Part shown: positions 51,644-60,999 of the stretch, piece after piece | Layout of the letters: every line of letters begins with the position of its first letter | Numbering within the stretch: position 1 is the stretch's first letter | NCBI GenBank assembly: GCA_965223985.1 | Contig: OZ245030.1 | Coordinates: 992,001 to 1,056,000 of the forward strand | DNA: 64,000 nt | From: JAPPKS01 sp963667895 | GTDB taxonomy: Bacteria > Poribacteria > WGA-4E > PCPOR2b | Direction: 5' to 3' | Program-made: the position numbers and the translations under genes | The notes under the pieces: model-generated | Told to the model about the DNA's origin: nothing | What the model saw: only the letters and a program-made list of their open reading frames with translations | Databases searched by the model: none

Positions 51644-52231
51644 TCAAGCCTCCGTATTCAATCTACAAGATTTCAAGGGGGTATAAACCGCACCTTTCAA
51701 ATGAAGTTGGCTCCGCACAAGTGTAACCTCACGAACTGTCGTTGAGGCACCTTCAATTTCCTCATATCGGTTAAATGTGTCAGCAAAAGGTCTTAGATCC
51801 ATTCGCCCTTTAATTTTAGCGATTGTTAAGTGAGGGTTGGATGTCCTCTCATCCCGGGGATATCCGCACCGATCTAGTTCAAGGTTGATTTCTCGGGCTA
51901 GTTCGTTTATCTCCGCTGCTCCAACTTTAACGCCACACCAAACTACTCTTGGGCGTGTTAGATTCGGAAATGCACCAATTCCGCCAACCTCAATTGCAAA
52001 AGGAGCATGATTCATCGTCACTTGTTCGATGGCAGCTTCGATGGTATCAAGTTCAGTCTGTTCAACCTCTCCCAAGAATTTCAGCGTGAGGTGCAATTTC
52101 TTGGGGTTGACCCATGACGCTTGGCGGATACCTTTTCTGAGTATATCTTGAACCTTTGCTAACCTATCTTGAATCGCACACGGGATTTCAATCGCTACGA
52201 AACAACGAACTCGTTGCGTTGTGTTTTTCAT
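51644..52231 (-). CDS. thpR: RNA 2',3'-cyclic phosphodiesterase
   Basis: 195 residues of the 2H phosphoesterase superfamily. The two HxT catalytic motifs are HLTL (His47) and HLTI (His134). Opens with RCFVAIEIP and ends with LVRSQLHLKGAVYTPL, standard for ThpR/LigT. Hydrolyses cyclic phosphates on RNA; physiological substrate unclear. In operon with pgsA upstream and recA downstream, an arrangement seen in many bacteria. Confidence 0.93.
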   Translation of the reverse strand: MKNTTQRVRCFVAIEIPCAIQDRLAKVQDILRKGIRQASWVNPKKLHLTLKFLGEVEQTELDTIEAAIEQVTMNHAPFAIEVGGIGAFPNLTRPRVVWCGVKVGAAEINELAREINLELDRCGYPRDERTSNPHLTIAKIKGRMDLRPFADTFNRYEEIEGASTTVREVTLVRSQLHLKGAVYTPLKSCRLNTEA

Positions 52232-52305
52232 GTACCTAACATTGAAAAATAGTTATCACCAACGTCACGATTTGGCATCAATACTTTATGCCTGATGCGA
52301 ACGCT

Positions 52306-52935
52306 TTAGAGATCGTCATCGGTGTACATATCCACTGATCGCATTAGGTCATACATCGCTTTCCGATTATTATACAAGAATTCCAAACCGGACACTACTG
52401 TTAAAATGAGCGGGATGTACATCATAAAATATATAGGTCCGAACTGGTGGACAATAAGGTCGGCAGAAAGAACTGATAGTCCCCCAAACTCATAGATAAC
52501 AAGTAAAGCCAAACTAATTGTAATGACAACCATTTGGGAAGATGTCTTATACTTCCCCCACTTGGCTGATGCGACGACGGTTCCGTGCGTTGCAATAAAT
52601 GCAATCCGTAGCCCTGTAACGACAAATTCACGTCCTATGATTGTAACAACCATCCAGCCTGGAACTAGCCCTTCTCCAAACCGGGTAAGACAGATTAATG
52701 CTGCACCAACCAGGAGTTTATCCGCAAGTGGATCCATAAACTTTCCAAAACTGGTTGTTCCTTGCCGCCGCGCAATTCGTCCGTCAAAGAAATCCGTAAG
52801 CGAAGATGCCACAAAAATGATGAGCGCTGCGTGCAAACGTTGGTAGCGAAATGAGAGCATCAAGAGCGGTACCATGACGATGCGTGAAATCGTTAGGTAA
52901 TTCGCCAAGCGCATGAGGCTGTAAATGTTCATCAT
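52306..52935 (-). CDS. pgsA: CDP-diacylglycerol--glycerol-3-phosphate 3-phosphatidyltransferase
   Basis: 209 residues, multiple membrane helices. The CDP-alcohol phosphotransferase motif is complete: Asp48, Asp51, Gly52, Ala55, Arg56, Gly64, Asp68 and Asp72 in the segment from DFFDGRIARR to FMDPLADK. Makes phosphatidylglycerol phosphate. Lies 30 nt after lolA and upstream of thpR and recA. Confidence 0.93.
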   Translation of the reverse strand: MMNIYSLMRLANYLTISRIVMVPLLMLSFRYQRLHAALIIFVASSLTDFFDGRIARRQGTTSFGKFMDPLADKLLVGAALICLTRFGEGLVPGWMVVTIIGREFVVTGLRIAFIATHGTVVASAKWGKYKTSSQMVVITISLALLVIYEFGGLSVLSADLIVHQFGPIYFMMYIPLILTVVSGLEFLYNNRKAMYDLMRSVDMYTDDDL

Positions 52936-52965
52936 AAGATTTTTGTACGTCGTAAACTGTATGAT

Positions 52966-53685
52966 TCACTCATCAGATGAAAAATCAATGACTTCGACAT
53001 CGTCGGGAATGACAAACTTAAAGTTATCAGGTGTTACGTTCTCATCACGCCGAATTTTTTTCAACGCAACTGTTACACTTAGGCTGTTCCCATCTTCCCT
53101 TTCAGATCTATAACCAAACTGCACAGGCAACCAATCACTTGACTGAACCCAAACCTCTAGGATTTCGCGCGGAGGACGGGTTTCATCTGCGGGATGTGAT
53201 AACATATGAGGTCTGGGCGTCAATGCAATCTGGTAGACGCCTTTCTTATTCGCAGTGGGATCTGGAACTAGGCTCATAGCATAATTTTTCTGGACATCTT
53301 CTAATGAAGCCCCAATCCCTGGCAATAATTCCTTGCGATCCGGATTGTTCCATTGCATCTTATTGACCTGATTCAGCATCGGCGTATAAGACCAAGAGTG
53401 ATCGCCATCAAGAATAATTAATTGTATGGTCTGAGTTGGATCCTCTCGGCTCAAATACTCCTTGCGCAACAGGTTCGGCTTGCTAAATACCAATTTGCCA
53501 CTCGCAACGCTTTTATTGCTATCTTGGAGCGTTGTTTCCTCAAACTCAGCGCTAAAGTTCTTGGACGTTTCATAAGCTGCCTTAAACCTGTGAAAAATCT
53601 CATCAACCGTATAAGCAAATCCCAACTTTCCGCCGGAAATTAACAAGAACATCAGCATTTTCACAAAACAGAGCCGTTTCATCAT
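52966..53685 (-). CDS. lolA: Outer-membrane lipoprotein carrier LolA
   Basis: 239 residues with a signal peptide of about 24 residues. DEIFHRFKAAYETSKNFSAEFEE, then SGKLVFSKPNLLRKEY and ILDGDHSWSYTPMLNQV are the LolA pattern; the fold is an open beta half-barrel that carries lipoproteins across the periplasm. First gene of the operon with pgsA, thpR and recA. Its presence implies an outer membrane. Confidence 0.88.
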   Translation of the reverse strand: MMKRLCFVKMLMFLLISGGKLGFAYTVDEIFHRFKAAYETSKNFSAEFEETTLQDSNKSVASGKLVFSKPNLLRKEYLSREDPTQTIQLIILDGDHSWSYTPMLNQVNKMQWNNPDRKELLPGIGASLEDVQKNYAMSLVPDPTANKKGVYQIALTPRPHMLSHPADETRPPREILEVWVQSSDWLPVQFGYRSEREDGNSLSVTVALKKIRRDENVTPDNFKFVIPDDVEVIDFSSDE

Positions 53686-53723
53686 TCAAATCCCCCGTAC
53701 TTTAATTCTTAATTTACGATTGC

Positions 53724-53752
53724 AGTATAGCACCTGCACCCATATTTGTCAA
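53724..53752 (-). promoter_or_regulatory. Promoter of the lolA-pgsA-thpR-recA operon
   Basis: Minus strand: TTGACA (53752-53747), 17 nt, TATACT (53729-53724), with a leader of about 30 nt to the lolA ATG. The -35 is perfect and the -10 one base off. Confidence 0.75.
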
Positions 53753-54272
53753 CGCTGTTTTTGGAGTCCATCACTAAATTTCATTAGACATCGCGGTGTG
53801 TCCGCAGTTGTGAAAAAAGGCGCAGATCGATTAGCTACACTGTCCGTATCCGCGAATATACCTCGATGTGTCTTGAAGCCATCAAAGCGTCGCTTGAATG
53901 CGTCACACCCTCATTTACCCCCGGCTACCTAGTGTTTCTTCCACATATCTGCAACAATGAGTGCTTGTATCGATGACAACCAAGTCATTTCTCGCTCAAC
54001 AATATGCCATTCAGGTGGATTCACAGTTTTGGTGAGCTGTCGGCGAAGTGTGAAGCTAGTGTCTTTTCCATGCGAGGAATTAACGCTCCGCGATTACATC
54101 TGCTGAACGGATTGACGGGCTTGAACAAAACCTAAGGGTAATACCTCTGAAAATCATCCTTATTTCTTTTTGTAACTTTTCATTACGGGATGCGTTTGGT
54201 ATGGATAGAATTAACCCAAATTAAGGATTGGGGCTGATTTTCCCCTATTCATTAACGAGGAGACCATTTCAA
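53753..54272. other. Gene-poor region with a possible gene remnant
   Basis: About 520 bases. On the minus strand an ATG-less frame at 53929-54093 reads TLRRQLTKTVNPPEWHIVE, then REMTWLSSIQALIVADMWKKH before TAG; it continues upstream past a TAA as GFVQARQSVQQM. This looks like the end of a decayed gene, but I cannot name the family. The rest shows nothing clear. Confidence 0.3.
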
Positions 54273-55289
54273 ATGACCAAACACTATACTTATCTAGTCA
54301 CTTGCGTGAGGGAAACGTCAATCGAATGGGGCATTGAATTTCAATCACTCGGCGATTCAGTTCCGCCGAAAGTCGTTCGATTGTCACACCTGACGCAACC
54401 GTTAACTAAATCGCCATATCTTCAACCGAAATGTAACCCCATAGCTTATCTTAAGCAATTAATCAAAGGCATGACGGACATGCTTCGTGACTACCACACA
54501 CGCGTTATCAGAAAGGTTCAAATCAGACTTGAAGGGTTACAGATTGGAGAACGTTGCTATGTCCAGGTGTCCTACACCGATAACGGTGCGGAAATCAAAC
54601 CTCATAACTATGAAATTCAGATTCTTGAGAACTCACCTTTTGAAACGCGAGACACAGATCGTGAAGAATCAACTGCATTTTCTGCTGCCTTGAATGCGGA
54701 TAATCTATCTGTTCCTCGTGGAGAAGAGACCGCCTTGGATGGGAAAGACTCGACTCAATCAAGTGCGAGTAATCAAGGAAAACGTTCAGTTGAAAATTCA
54801 ACTGAAGTAATACACCAGATTACGCAATTGCGGGAGCGAGTTGGCCAGTTGCAATCCGACATGGACTTGTTGAAGGAGAAACTCGCCGAAGGGCGACGCC
54901 TGTCAGAAAAGATTCTGAGTGAAAGGGAGGGGCTTACATTCAGAAGATCTGGTTTTGCCTTAGACCCCAATGCGCCCTCCATTGGGAGCAGGCGAATGTA
55001 CATGCGTCCTGTCGGAGGAAGGGATGAGCAGAAAAAGGATAGCATTATGCTCAATCAGGATGAGAGTACGGCTATCCAATACATTATGGACCAGAAAACT
55101 ATAACTGAATCCCAGCTAAGGAAGCAATACCATATTGGTAATGCATCTGAAGTTATGGCGGGCTTGATTGACAAGATGGAACAATACAATTCCCCCTGGA
55201 TTGATGTCAAGAGAGATGAAAATGGGAAATTGATTTATCACTGGAAGCAGCCGAATGAAGGGGCGATGGCTGCGTCAAATGCTTCTTGA
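54273..55289 (+). CDS. Unrecognised protein with coiled coil and possible winged helix
   Basis: 338 residues from ATG 54273, with GAGGAG eleven nt upstream; a 15-codon longer frame is less likely. Residues 1-115 form an alpha/beta domain beginning YTYLVTCVRETSIEWGIEF. About 125-180 is polar and low-complexity. A heptad-like coiled coil follows at about 185-225 (VIHQITQLRERVGQLQSDMD). The C terminus (about 270-335) has DESTAIQYIMDQKTITESQL, like a winged-helix. No homologue recognised; monocistronic on plus. Confidence 0.55.
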   Translation: MTKHYTYLVTCVRETSIEWGIEFQSLGDSVPPKVVRLSHLTQPLTKSPYLQPKCNPIAYLKQLIKGMTDMLRDYHTRVIRKVQIRLEGLQIGERCYVQVSYTDNGAEIKPHNYEIQILENSPFETRDTDREESTAFSAALNADNLSVPRGEETALDGKDSTQSSASNQGKRSVENSTEVIHQITQLRERVGQLQSDMDLLKEKLAEGRRLSEKILSEREGLTFRRSGFALDPNAPSIGSRRMYMRPVGGRDEQKKDSIMLNQDESTAIQYIMDQKTITESQLRKQYHIGNASEVMAGLIDKMEQYNSPWIDVKRDENGKLIYHWKQPNEGAMAASNAS

Positions 55290-55482
55290 GGTACGCGATT
55301 CGTGCCTCGGCATGAATCTCATGTCCATCTTACCAGATGGTAAAATTTCCTCGGAGGCTTGGTGCTGCGTAAATCTACTTTGGCATCTGACTCGATAAGG
55401 CACGCATCTTCAGGTATACATTGCAGCGAATTCTAAAAAAGGTTTATGCCAAATTTCAACCGATAGAGGATTCTTCCGCAGT

Positions 55483-55812
55483 CTAGCTTTCTGGCAACGC
55501 GTCAATCTCCAGTTCAAGCAGAATCGCGCTAAATCCCTTACCGTGTCCATCAATCATCAGTGAACGCGAAACCCCACCTCCAAGCGCATTACGAACAACG
55601 AAGTTTAGCGCGCCGATTTTCGGCAGTTCGTAGCGCTCTATATGCCCGTGTGGTATGTCTTTGAAAAAGTCATCTACAGCTTCCACAGTCACGTGTTTCT
55701 TCACCCACTCGTAGTGAGCTTGGTTGTAGACAATCAGTCCGATATTGACGGTATCTGCCTTGTCACCCGATCTCGAGTGACATATCTGTCTAAGTTTAAT
55801 CCGATTAGCCAT
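55483..55812 (-). CDS. AtuA-associated small ferredoxin-fold protein
   Basis: 109 residues, AAAGGAGGG before the ATG. RLRQICHSRSGDKADTVNIGLIVY and later VRNALGGGVSRSLMIDGHGKGF match the small partner that is found as a separate gene or C-terminal domain next to AtuA-family proteins. Lies 14 nt after the AtuA gene. Probably forms a complex with it; the reaction is not known. Confidence 0.75.
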   Translation of the reverse strand: MANRIKLRQICHSRSGDKADTVNIGLIVYNQAHYEWVKKHVTVEAVDDFFKDIPHGHIERYELPKIGALNFVVRNALGGGVSRSLMIDGHGKGFSAILLELEIDALPES

Positions 55813-55826
55813 TCTAATTCCCTCCT

Positions 55827-57239
55827 TTACCCCACAACAAATTCGTGTACGTCAAACTGCACTGCTTCTCGAGGTAACAGAGTGGTATAAAGTCCAATGA
55901 CTTCCTCTGGACCTGCTTGGTAATCGAGTCGCAGTCCTTGGCTTACGCCCGCCGGTCCGTTCAGAGCGAGTGACTCAACATCGTGCAACACTTCCCACGC
56001 CTGCTCCTGAGTCTCAAAATAGCCGCTCACTCTCAGCTCAACTTCTTTTACGGCAGACAAATCTATATCCGGCCAAGGAAAGAGTGCGTTGGCGCCAACG
56101 AAATCGAACCGCAAGGCGGACCTGTCAATGCCGTGAACGTGGGTTGCCCGCTTGGCAATTGTATCGGCTGCTAGCTGTGCTCTCGCATACGCCCCAGTTC
56201 CACCATAGTAGGCTCGGCTAACCGCCACAAAGTTTTCACGTACACCGAGAAGTACCTTAACCATCGAAGGACGAGGGTGTCCCCTCGTCCCGGTTACGCT
56301 GACGCAATCGGCGCCGACCTGTTTTATCTCGGTGTTCGTGAAATCGACTACGCCATCGTTATGGATGTAGTTGCTTGGGTCATGGAGCTCGTAGAGCAGT
56401 TGCTCTTTGACAGTTCGCTCGGATACCACCCCACCGGTATTGGAAACCTTCGTGATAATGCCGTCCCCATTCGCTTGCATCTCTGCGATAGGCATTCCAA
56501 TGTCGTCTAAACCAGATACATCCTTCATCCCGGGATCTGCGTGGAATCCACCGGAGAGCTGTGCACCGCACTCCATCAGGTGTCCAATGCCGAGCCCTCT
56601 CGCCATCAGATCCCAATCATCCAACGACCAATCCATTTCAAATATCAACGGCGCGAGAAATTGGGTGGAATCACCGGCTCTGCTCGTAATCACGATATTT
56701 GCACCACGCTGCAACCCCTCAACAATCAGCGGTGCACCCTGATAGGTGATGGCTGCTACCAGCCTATCTCCGAAGGCGGAGACTGGTTCTCCCGTCTCGG
56801 TTGTCACTGGATCTATTTCTTTTATGAGATGGAGACTACTGTCCGGCTGGGTATAGGCCACTTTGATGCCCCTAATGTTCAGCTCCTGGCAGATTTCGGC
56901 TACTAGCTTGACGGCACCTCGTACGTCCGCACTTCCGCCATTGTGAATAATCCTAACACCATTCTTGATGCATGCTGGAAGAACAGTACGCAGCGTCCTA
57001 CCAAGCGTTACATCGTATCCGATGCCGCCCTTTGCCTTCCTTAGGGCGGATTCAGAATACGCTTTTTCAGACTGCGCGTCAAAGATTAGATAATCAATCT
57101 CCCCATACTTTGCTAGTTTAAGTGCAGCGTCTATGCGATCTCCGCCGGCACCGGAGCCGCTTCCCAACCGAATTGTTGATTTCCGTGTTTTTATTGTCTT
57201 ACCCTCCTTAGCAGCGTTAAATTCCAAGACGGACAGCAT
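55827..57239 (-). CDS. AtuA family (DUF1446) protein
   Basis: 470 residues from ATG 57239. IRLGSGSGAGGDRIDAALKLA, GEIDYLIFDAQSEKAY and NGGSADVRGAVKL are signatures of the AtuA/DUF1446 family, first linked to acyclic terpene use. The family normally starts close to the IRLGSG segment. A near-perfect AAGGAGGG at 57209-57202 is followed after seven nt by ATA (57194), so a shorter product starting at ATA is possible; the ATG at 57239 has only a weak site. Lies 16 nt after the DUF6785 membrane gene. Confidence 0.82.
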   Translation of the reverse strand: MLSVLEFNAAKEGKTIKTRKSTIRLGSGSGAGGDRIDAALKLAKYGEIDYLIFDAQSEKAYSESALRKAKGGIGYDVTLGRTLRTVLPACIKNGVRIIHNGGSADVRGAVKLVAEICQELNIRGIKVAYTQPDSSLHLIKEIDPVTTETGEPVSAFGDRLVAAITYQGAPLIVEGLQRGANIVITSRAGDSTQFLAPLIFEMDWSLDDWDLMARGLGIGHLMECGAQLSGGFHADPGMKDVSGLDDIGMPIAEMQANGDGIITKVSNTGGVVSERTVKEQLLYELHDPSNYIHNDGVVDFTNTEIKQVGADCVSVTGTRGHPRPSMVKVLLGVRENFVAVSRAYYGGTGAYARAQLAADTIAKRATHVHGIDRSALRFDFVGANALFPWPDIDLSAVKEVELRVSGYFETQEQAWEVLHDVESLALNGPAGVSQGLRLDYQAGPEEVIGLYTTLLPREAVQFDVHEFVVG

Positions 57240-57255
57240 TTGGACACGACTATCT

Positions 57256-59193
57256 CTACTCCCACCACCTGACAGGGTGCCAGCCCATATTATACGTCAT
57301 GATTTTGAATGCAGCGTTCATGATGCTCCATATGCCCCCCATGGCGTAATCTCCTAGTATCAAACCCGCAAAAAACGGGATGGCTTTCCGATACGCTCGC
57401 AGTCCGCCATACCGAAGAATGGTGAATTTTAGACACCAACTAATCAGCACCGGCACCCAAATATATACCATTTCTGCCGGGCTTACCCCTAGCACATAAC
57501 CGACCGGGTGAAATGGCCACCACAAAAAGCGCATCTTCATCGCTAACAGAAGTCCCGTGATAACCGCACCGAGTCCCATAAAACTGATTGTCGCGTAATC
57601 TGTTGTTTTTTGAAAGGTTAGCCACAATTGGAGACGTTGTGTAAAGCTTTCCCGACCCATACCCCCGATTTCCGATTGATTCTCAACGCCAAAGTGGTAC
57701 GAAAGCCCAAAATATATCACAAACGTTGCCGGTATGCCGACGGCAAAGGCGAGAATCATCGCCCATGTCAGCTTTCGACGATTAATATTCGCGTTTTCAC
57801 CGATTCGAAAAGCTTCCAGTTGATTCGGCATCGGATGACCGGGCTGGTCTCGATTTAGTCCATAAAAGAAGGACAGAATCGTCAAGTTTCGCGCTCCTAA
57901 CGCCCGCGTCCCCAGTGAGGTTACCATTGTCCGTCCCGGATCCAACCAAAGCAGTTCATGTACAGGCAATCCAAGTCCACTTCGCATCTTAGTCACACCC
58001 AAGGCGCCGCAGCAGTACAGCGCTAAAAACAGCAGGATAACCCACAGAGAAAGCCCAGCATTATAGGCGAAAACGAGCAGAAAAACTACACCCGCGAGGA
58101 TACCCAGAATCGCGGTCCGGTACGACATTGGCTCCATCGCATCATCTATTTCTCCCTTTCCCGCGAAGATCTGCGTAAAAACCCGCTTGAGATGTTTCCG
58201 CCCAACCCACAGCGCTAAAAGCCCCAAGCCAATCCACGCTCCTTGAGCCTGTTCATCGAGATAAAGATTGCGCCAGCCCATTGTGGCGCCCAGCGACAAT
58301 TGTGTCATTTTTTTGAAAAAGTAAAAGAACCATGCCGAAAACGCGAGATCCAGCGGCATAAAATAGGAGAGTCCAATGACAAACGGCTGGAAGGAGATAC
58401 GAGTCCCGTGCATATAGCTCCACGGCTTCTCCTGAAAATGAATCTGTGTCCAACCAACCGGTATATAGGGGACAATAGGATAGAATGCCTTCATACCGTT
58501 AAAGAGACTAATGCCAGCCGCAATCCCGAAACCTACCCACATTAACCGATTCTTCAAGAATCCAACCGGGTCCCGCCCCATCTCCAGCGGCAACCAAGTA
58601 ATCGGGTAGGTGAGTCGCTCATGCTCGGAAAACTGTCGTTTGATAATCGTGTTAATGCAGATGAGAATGAAGCAGAGGACAAATAAAAAGGCAGACCAGA
58701 AAAACAGCGGACCAATCCAAGCCTTAATGTATTGTAGGGTGAAGAAAGAGGTTTCGCCAAGAAAAAAGCCGCGTAGATCGTTTTCGTCTTCGACCGTGAA
58801 CCATCCCGGGATATAATGCCAGAAGAGATTTCGCCAGTCGTTTTCCGCTGTGGCGTACCAGTAGGGGTGAGCGATGGGCCCTAGCAGTCGCGTCATCCTG
58901 TGTCCGGATATCGACGACACCATGACGACCATGACATAGATGACCAACAATTCGGCGTTTTTGAAAGCGGCTCTTCCAGCAATCTTCTTTGACAGGAGAT
59001 TTAATAATATCAGCACAAACAGCGTGAATACCGCATTACTGAACAGCGACATATACGTGTGATTTAGCCCTTTTAGGTAGTCGTTGGCTGAGATCCAGTA
59101 GGAATTGACGACCACTAAAATCACACCGAGAGCCAGCGCTCTCAGGGAAACCCCACTTTGCGGTTGGCTTTTCATTCCGGGAAACTTGTCCAA
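57256..59193 (-). CDS. DUF6785/6784-type multispan membrane protein
   Basis: 645 residues, roughly 14 hydrophobic segments. Starts at TTG 59193 with GAGG upstream, or at ATG 59175. Long conserved hydrophilic loops (HYIPGWFTVEDENDLRGF, ERLTYPITWLPLEM, FFYGLNRDQPGHPMPNQLE) match the DUF6785/DUF6784 proteins common in candidate phyla such as Poribacteria and Latescibacteria. Oligopeptide-transporter-like fold is possible. First gene of the operon with the AtuA pair, suggesting a linked uptake role. Confidence 0.75.
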   Translation of the reverse strand: MDKFPGMKSQPQSGVSLRALALGVILVVVNSYWISANDYLKGLNHTYMSLFSNAVFTLFVLILLNLLSKKIAGRAAFKNAELLVIYVMVVMVSSISGHRMTRLLGPIAHPYWYATAENDWRNLFWHYIPGWFTVEDENDLRGFFLGETSFFTLQYIKAWIGPLFFWSAFLFVLCFILICINTIIKRQFSEHERLTYPITWLPLEMGRDPVGFLKNRLMWVGFGIAAGISLFNGMKAFYPIVPYIPVGWTQIHFQEKPWSYMHGTRISFQPFVIGLSYFMPLDLAFSAWFFYFFKKMTQLSLGATMGWRNLYLDEQAQGAWIGLGLLALWVGRKHLKRVFTQIFAGKGEIDDAMEPMSYRTAILGILAGVVFLLVFAYNAGLSLWVILLFLALYCCGALGVTKMRSGLGLPVHELLWLDPGRTMVTSLGTRALGARNLTILSFFYGLNRDQPGHPMPNQLEAFRIGENANINRRKLTWAMILAFAVGIPATFVIYFGLSYHFGVENQSEIGGMGRESFTQRLQLWLTFQKTTDYATISFMGLGAVITGLLLAMKMRFLWWPFHPVGYVLGVSPAEMVYIWVPVLISWCLKFTILRYGGLRAYRKAIPFFAGLILGDYAMGGIWSIMNAAFKIMTYNMGWHPVRWWE

Positions 59194-59265
59194 AAATAAT
59201 ACCTCACGTTAACGGATGCATACTATCGCTCAATCCGTGTGCCGTTGTTCCGCATGCTGGATTAT

Positions 59266-59295
59266 ATTATAAACCTTATCCCCCATCGTTGTCAA
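59266..59295 (-). promoter_or_regulatory. Promoter of the DUF6785-AtuA operon
   Basis: Minus strand: TTGACA (59295-59290), 18 nt, TATAAT (59271-59266). Both hexamers perfect. Leader about 65 nt. Confidence 0.75.
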
Positions 59296-59484
59296 CACAC
59301 TCAATGCTCGGCATTTTCAGTTGAAATCTGGGGTCTGTTAAGATATTATTTTAGTGTCACGCTACGAAAACTTCGTCTAGCAACCCGATGTTGTCAATAT
59401 AAGTTAGAAGACATAGAGGTCCAAGCGAATTGACGTGGATGGTTTTTGCAAAATGGGTACGCCCCTATCTCTAGATTTTTTCTG
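59296..59484. other. Gap between divergent promoters
   Basis: The gene-free space 59194-59628 totals about 435 bases. Apart from the two promoters no repeat or operator was found in it. Confidence 0.5.
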
Positions 59485-59513
59485 TTGACATCTGTGATGT
59501 TTTTGATTAAGAT
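59485..59513 (+). promoter_or_regulatory. Promoter of the molybdenum hydroxylase operon
   Basis: TTGACA (59485-59490), 17 nt, TAAGAT (59508-59513), about 115 nt before the first gene. It is divergent to the DUF6785 promoter, 190 nt away. Confidence 0.6.
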
Positions 59514-59628
59514 AAAGCGCATGACAAACTAGTGCCGCAAAATATGCAGCCCCGGTCGATAATCGGGATTTTGCTGTGCTCACCAAGTTCCACTTGTGAA
59601 CCATCTATCTTGAAAGGAGATTGATGCC

Positions 59629-60510
59629 TTGCGAGCGTTTGACTATATTCCCGCAAAAACTGTTAATGAGGCACTGGCTTTGCTCGCTGAAAAAGGCGAT
59701 CAGGCAAAACCACTGAGCGGCGGAACAGATCTCATTGTTATGGTTAGAGAGGGCAGGCGGCAGTTGGAATTGATGGTAGATGTCAAAGACATCCCCGAAA
59801 CCAATGTGCTTTCGTATTCCCATGAAAACGGCTTACATCTCGGTGCGGCTGTGCCCTGCTATAAAATCTATGGAGATGATGCTATTTGCGCTGCATATCC
59901 GGGGCTTGCAGACGCTGCCAAGATTATCGGTGGCACCGCAATTCAAGGCAGGGCGAGTGTCGGCGGCAATTTGTGCAACGCCTCGCCCGCTGCGGACACG
60001 ATACCTCCGCTGATTGTGCTAGAAACTATTTGCGTCATTGCGGGTCCAAACGGGACGCGCGAAGTCCCGGCAGTGCAGTTTTGTACAGGACCGGGGCAAA
60101 CAGTCTTGGAAAGGGGAGAATTTCTTCTATCGTTCAAGATTCCCCCACCAAAGAAAAATTCAAGTTCTTACTATCTTCGATTCATCCCACGCAATGAAAT
60201 GGACATCGCTGTTGTAGGCGCTGGCGCATCGGTTGTTCTGGACGACGCGAAAACATCGTTCGTCTCAGCGCGAATCGGACTGGCTGCAGTCGCCCCGACA
60301 CCATTGTTCGCCGAGGAAGCCAGCGCGTCGCTTGCTGGCAAGGGAGTTTCCGACGAGGCAGTCAGTGCAGCGGCTGAAGCAGCACGCCAAATTGCCCGAC
60401 CAATCAGCGACATGCGCGGAACGATTGAACAGAGGGTTCACCTCGTTGAAGTGCTGACGCGTCGCGCCTTAAATGGTGCAATTCAAAGAGTGAAGGAGTC
60501 GCGAAAATAG
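59629..60510 (+). CDS. FAD-binding subunit of a molybdenum hydroxylase
   Basis: 293 residues from TTG 59629 with AAAGGAG nine nt upstream; the ATG five nt earlier is out of frame. Binds FAD through LSGGTDLIVMVREG (about 30-43) and GGTAIQGRASVGGNLCNASPAADTIPPL. This is the medium (CoxM-like) subunit that passes electrons from the [2Fe-2S] subunit to the acceptor. The small subunit begins immediately after its stop. Confidence 0.9.
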   Translation: MRAFDYIPAKTVNEALALLAEKGDQAKPLSGGTDLIVMVREGRRQLELMVDVKDIPETNVLSYSHENGLHLGAAVPCYKIYGDDAICAAYPGLADAAKIIGGTAIQGRASVGGNLCNASPAADTIPPLIVLETICVIAGPNGTREVPAVQFCTGPGQTVLERGEFLLSFKIPPPKKNSSSYYLRFIPRNEMDIAVVGAGASVVLDDAKTSFVSARIGLAAVAPTPLFAEEASASLAGKGVSDEAVSAAAEAARQIARPISDMRGTIEQRVHLVEVLTRRALNGAIQRVKESRK

Positions 60511-60999
60511 ATGCCCAGAAAAGTTCATGTTCAAACGACAATTAACGGCGAAACAGTTGAATTTCTGAGTGAGCCTCGCCAGAGCCTGCTTGAAGTCTTG
60601 CGGGATGAACTCGGGTTGACCGGCGCCAAAGAAGGATGCAACAACGGTAACTGCGGCGCCTGCAGCGTAATTCTTGATGGACGGCTGGTCAATTCCTGTA
60701 TTGTGCTTGGCGTTGAAATAGAAGGGAAAACGGTAGAAACCGTCGAAGGTCTCGCCGATCCGGGCAAACTCCATCCGATTCAAGAAATGTTCTTGGAAGA
60801 CGCTGCGCTTCAGTGCGGTATCTGCACGCCCGGCTTTATAGTAGCAGCAAAGGCGCTGCTGGACAAAAACCCTAACCCAACTGAGTACGAAGTCCGTTAC
60901 TGGCTGGCAGGCAATCTGTGCCGTTGTACCGGTTACGATAAGATTGTCCGTGCTGTGCTCGATTCAGCTCAAATCGTGTCTTCGGAGGTAGGTGCATAA
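60511..60999 (+). CDS. [2Fe-2S] subunit of a molybdenum hydroxylase
   Basis: 162 residues, CoxS-like. Two clusters are visible: plant-type with Cys43, Cys48, Cys51 and Cys63 (CNNGNCGAC), and the second with Cys102, Cys105, Cys137 and Cys139 (CGICTPG and CRC). Its stop TAA overlaps the ATG of the large subunit by one base. Transfers electrons from molybdenum to FAD. Confidence 0.94.
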   Translation: MPRKVHVQTTINGETVEFLSEPRQSLLEVLRDELGLTGAKEGCNNGNCGACSVILDGRLVNSCIVLGVEIEGKTVETVEGLADPGKLHPIQEMFLEDAALQCGICTPGFIVAAKALLDKNPNPTEYEVRYWLAGNLCRCTGYDKIVRAVLDSAQIVSSEVGA

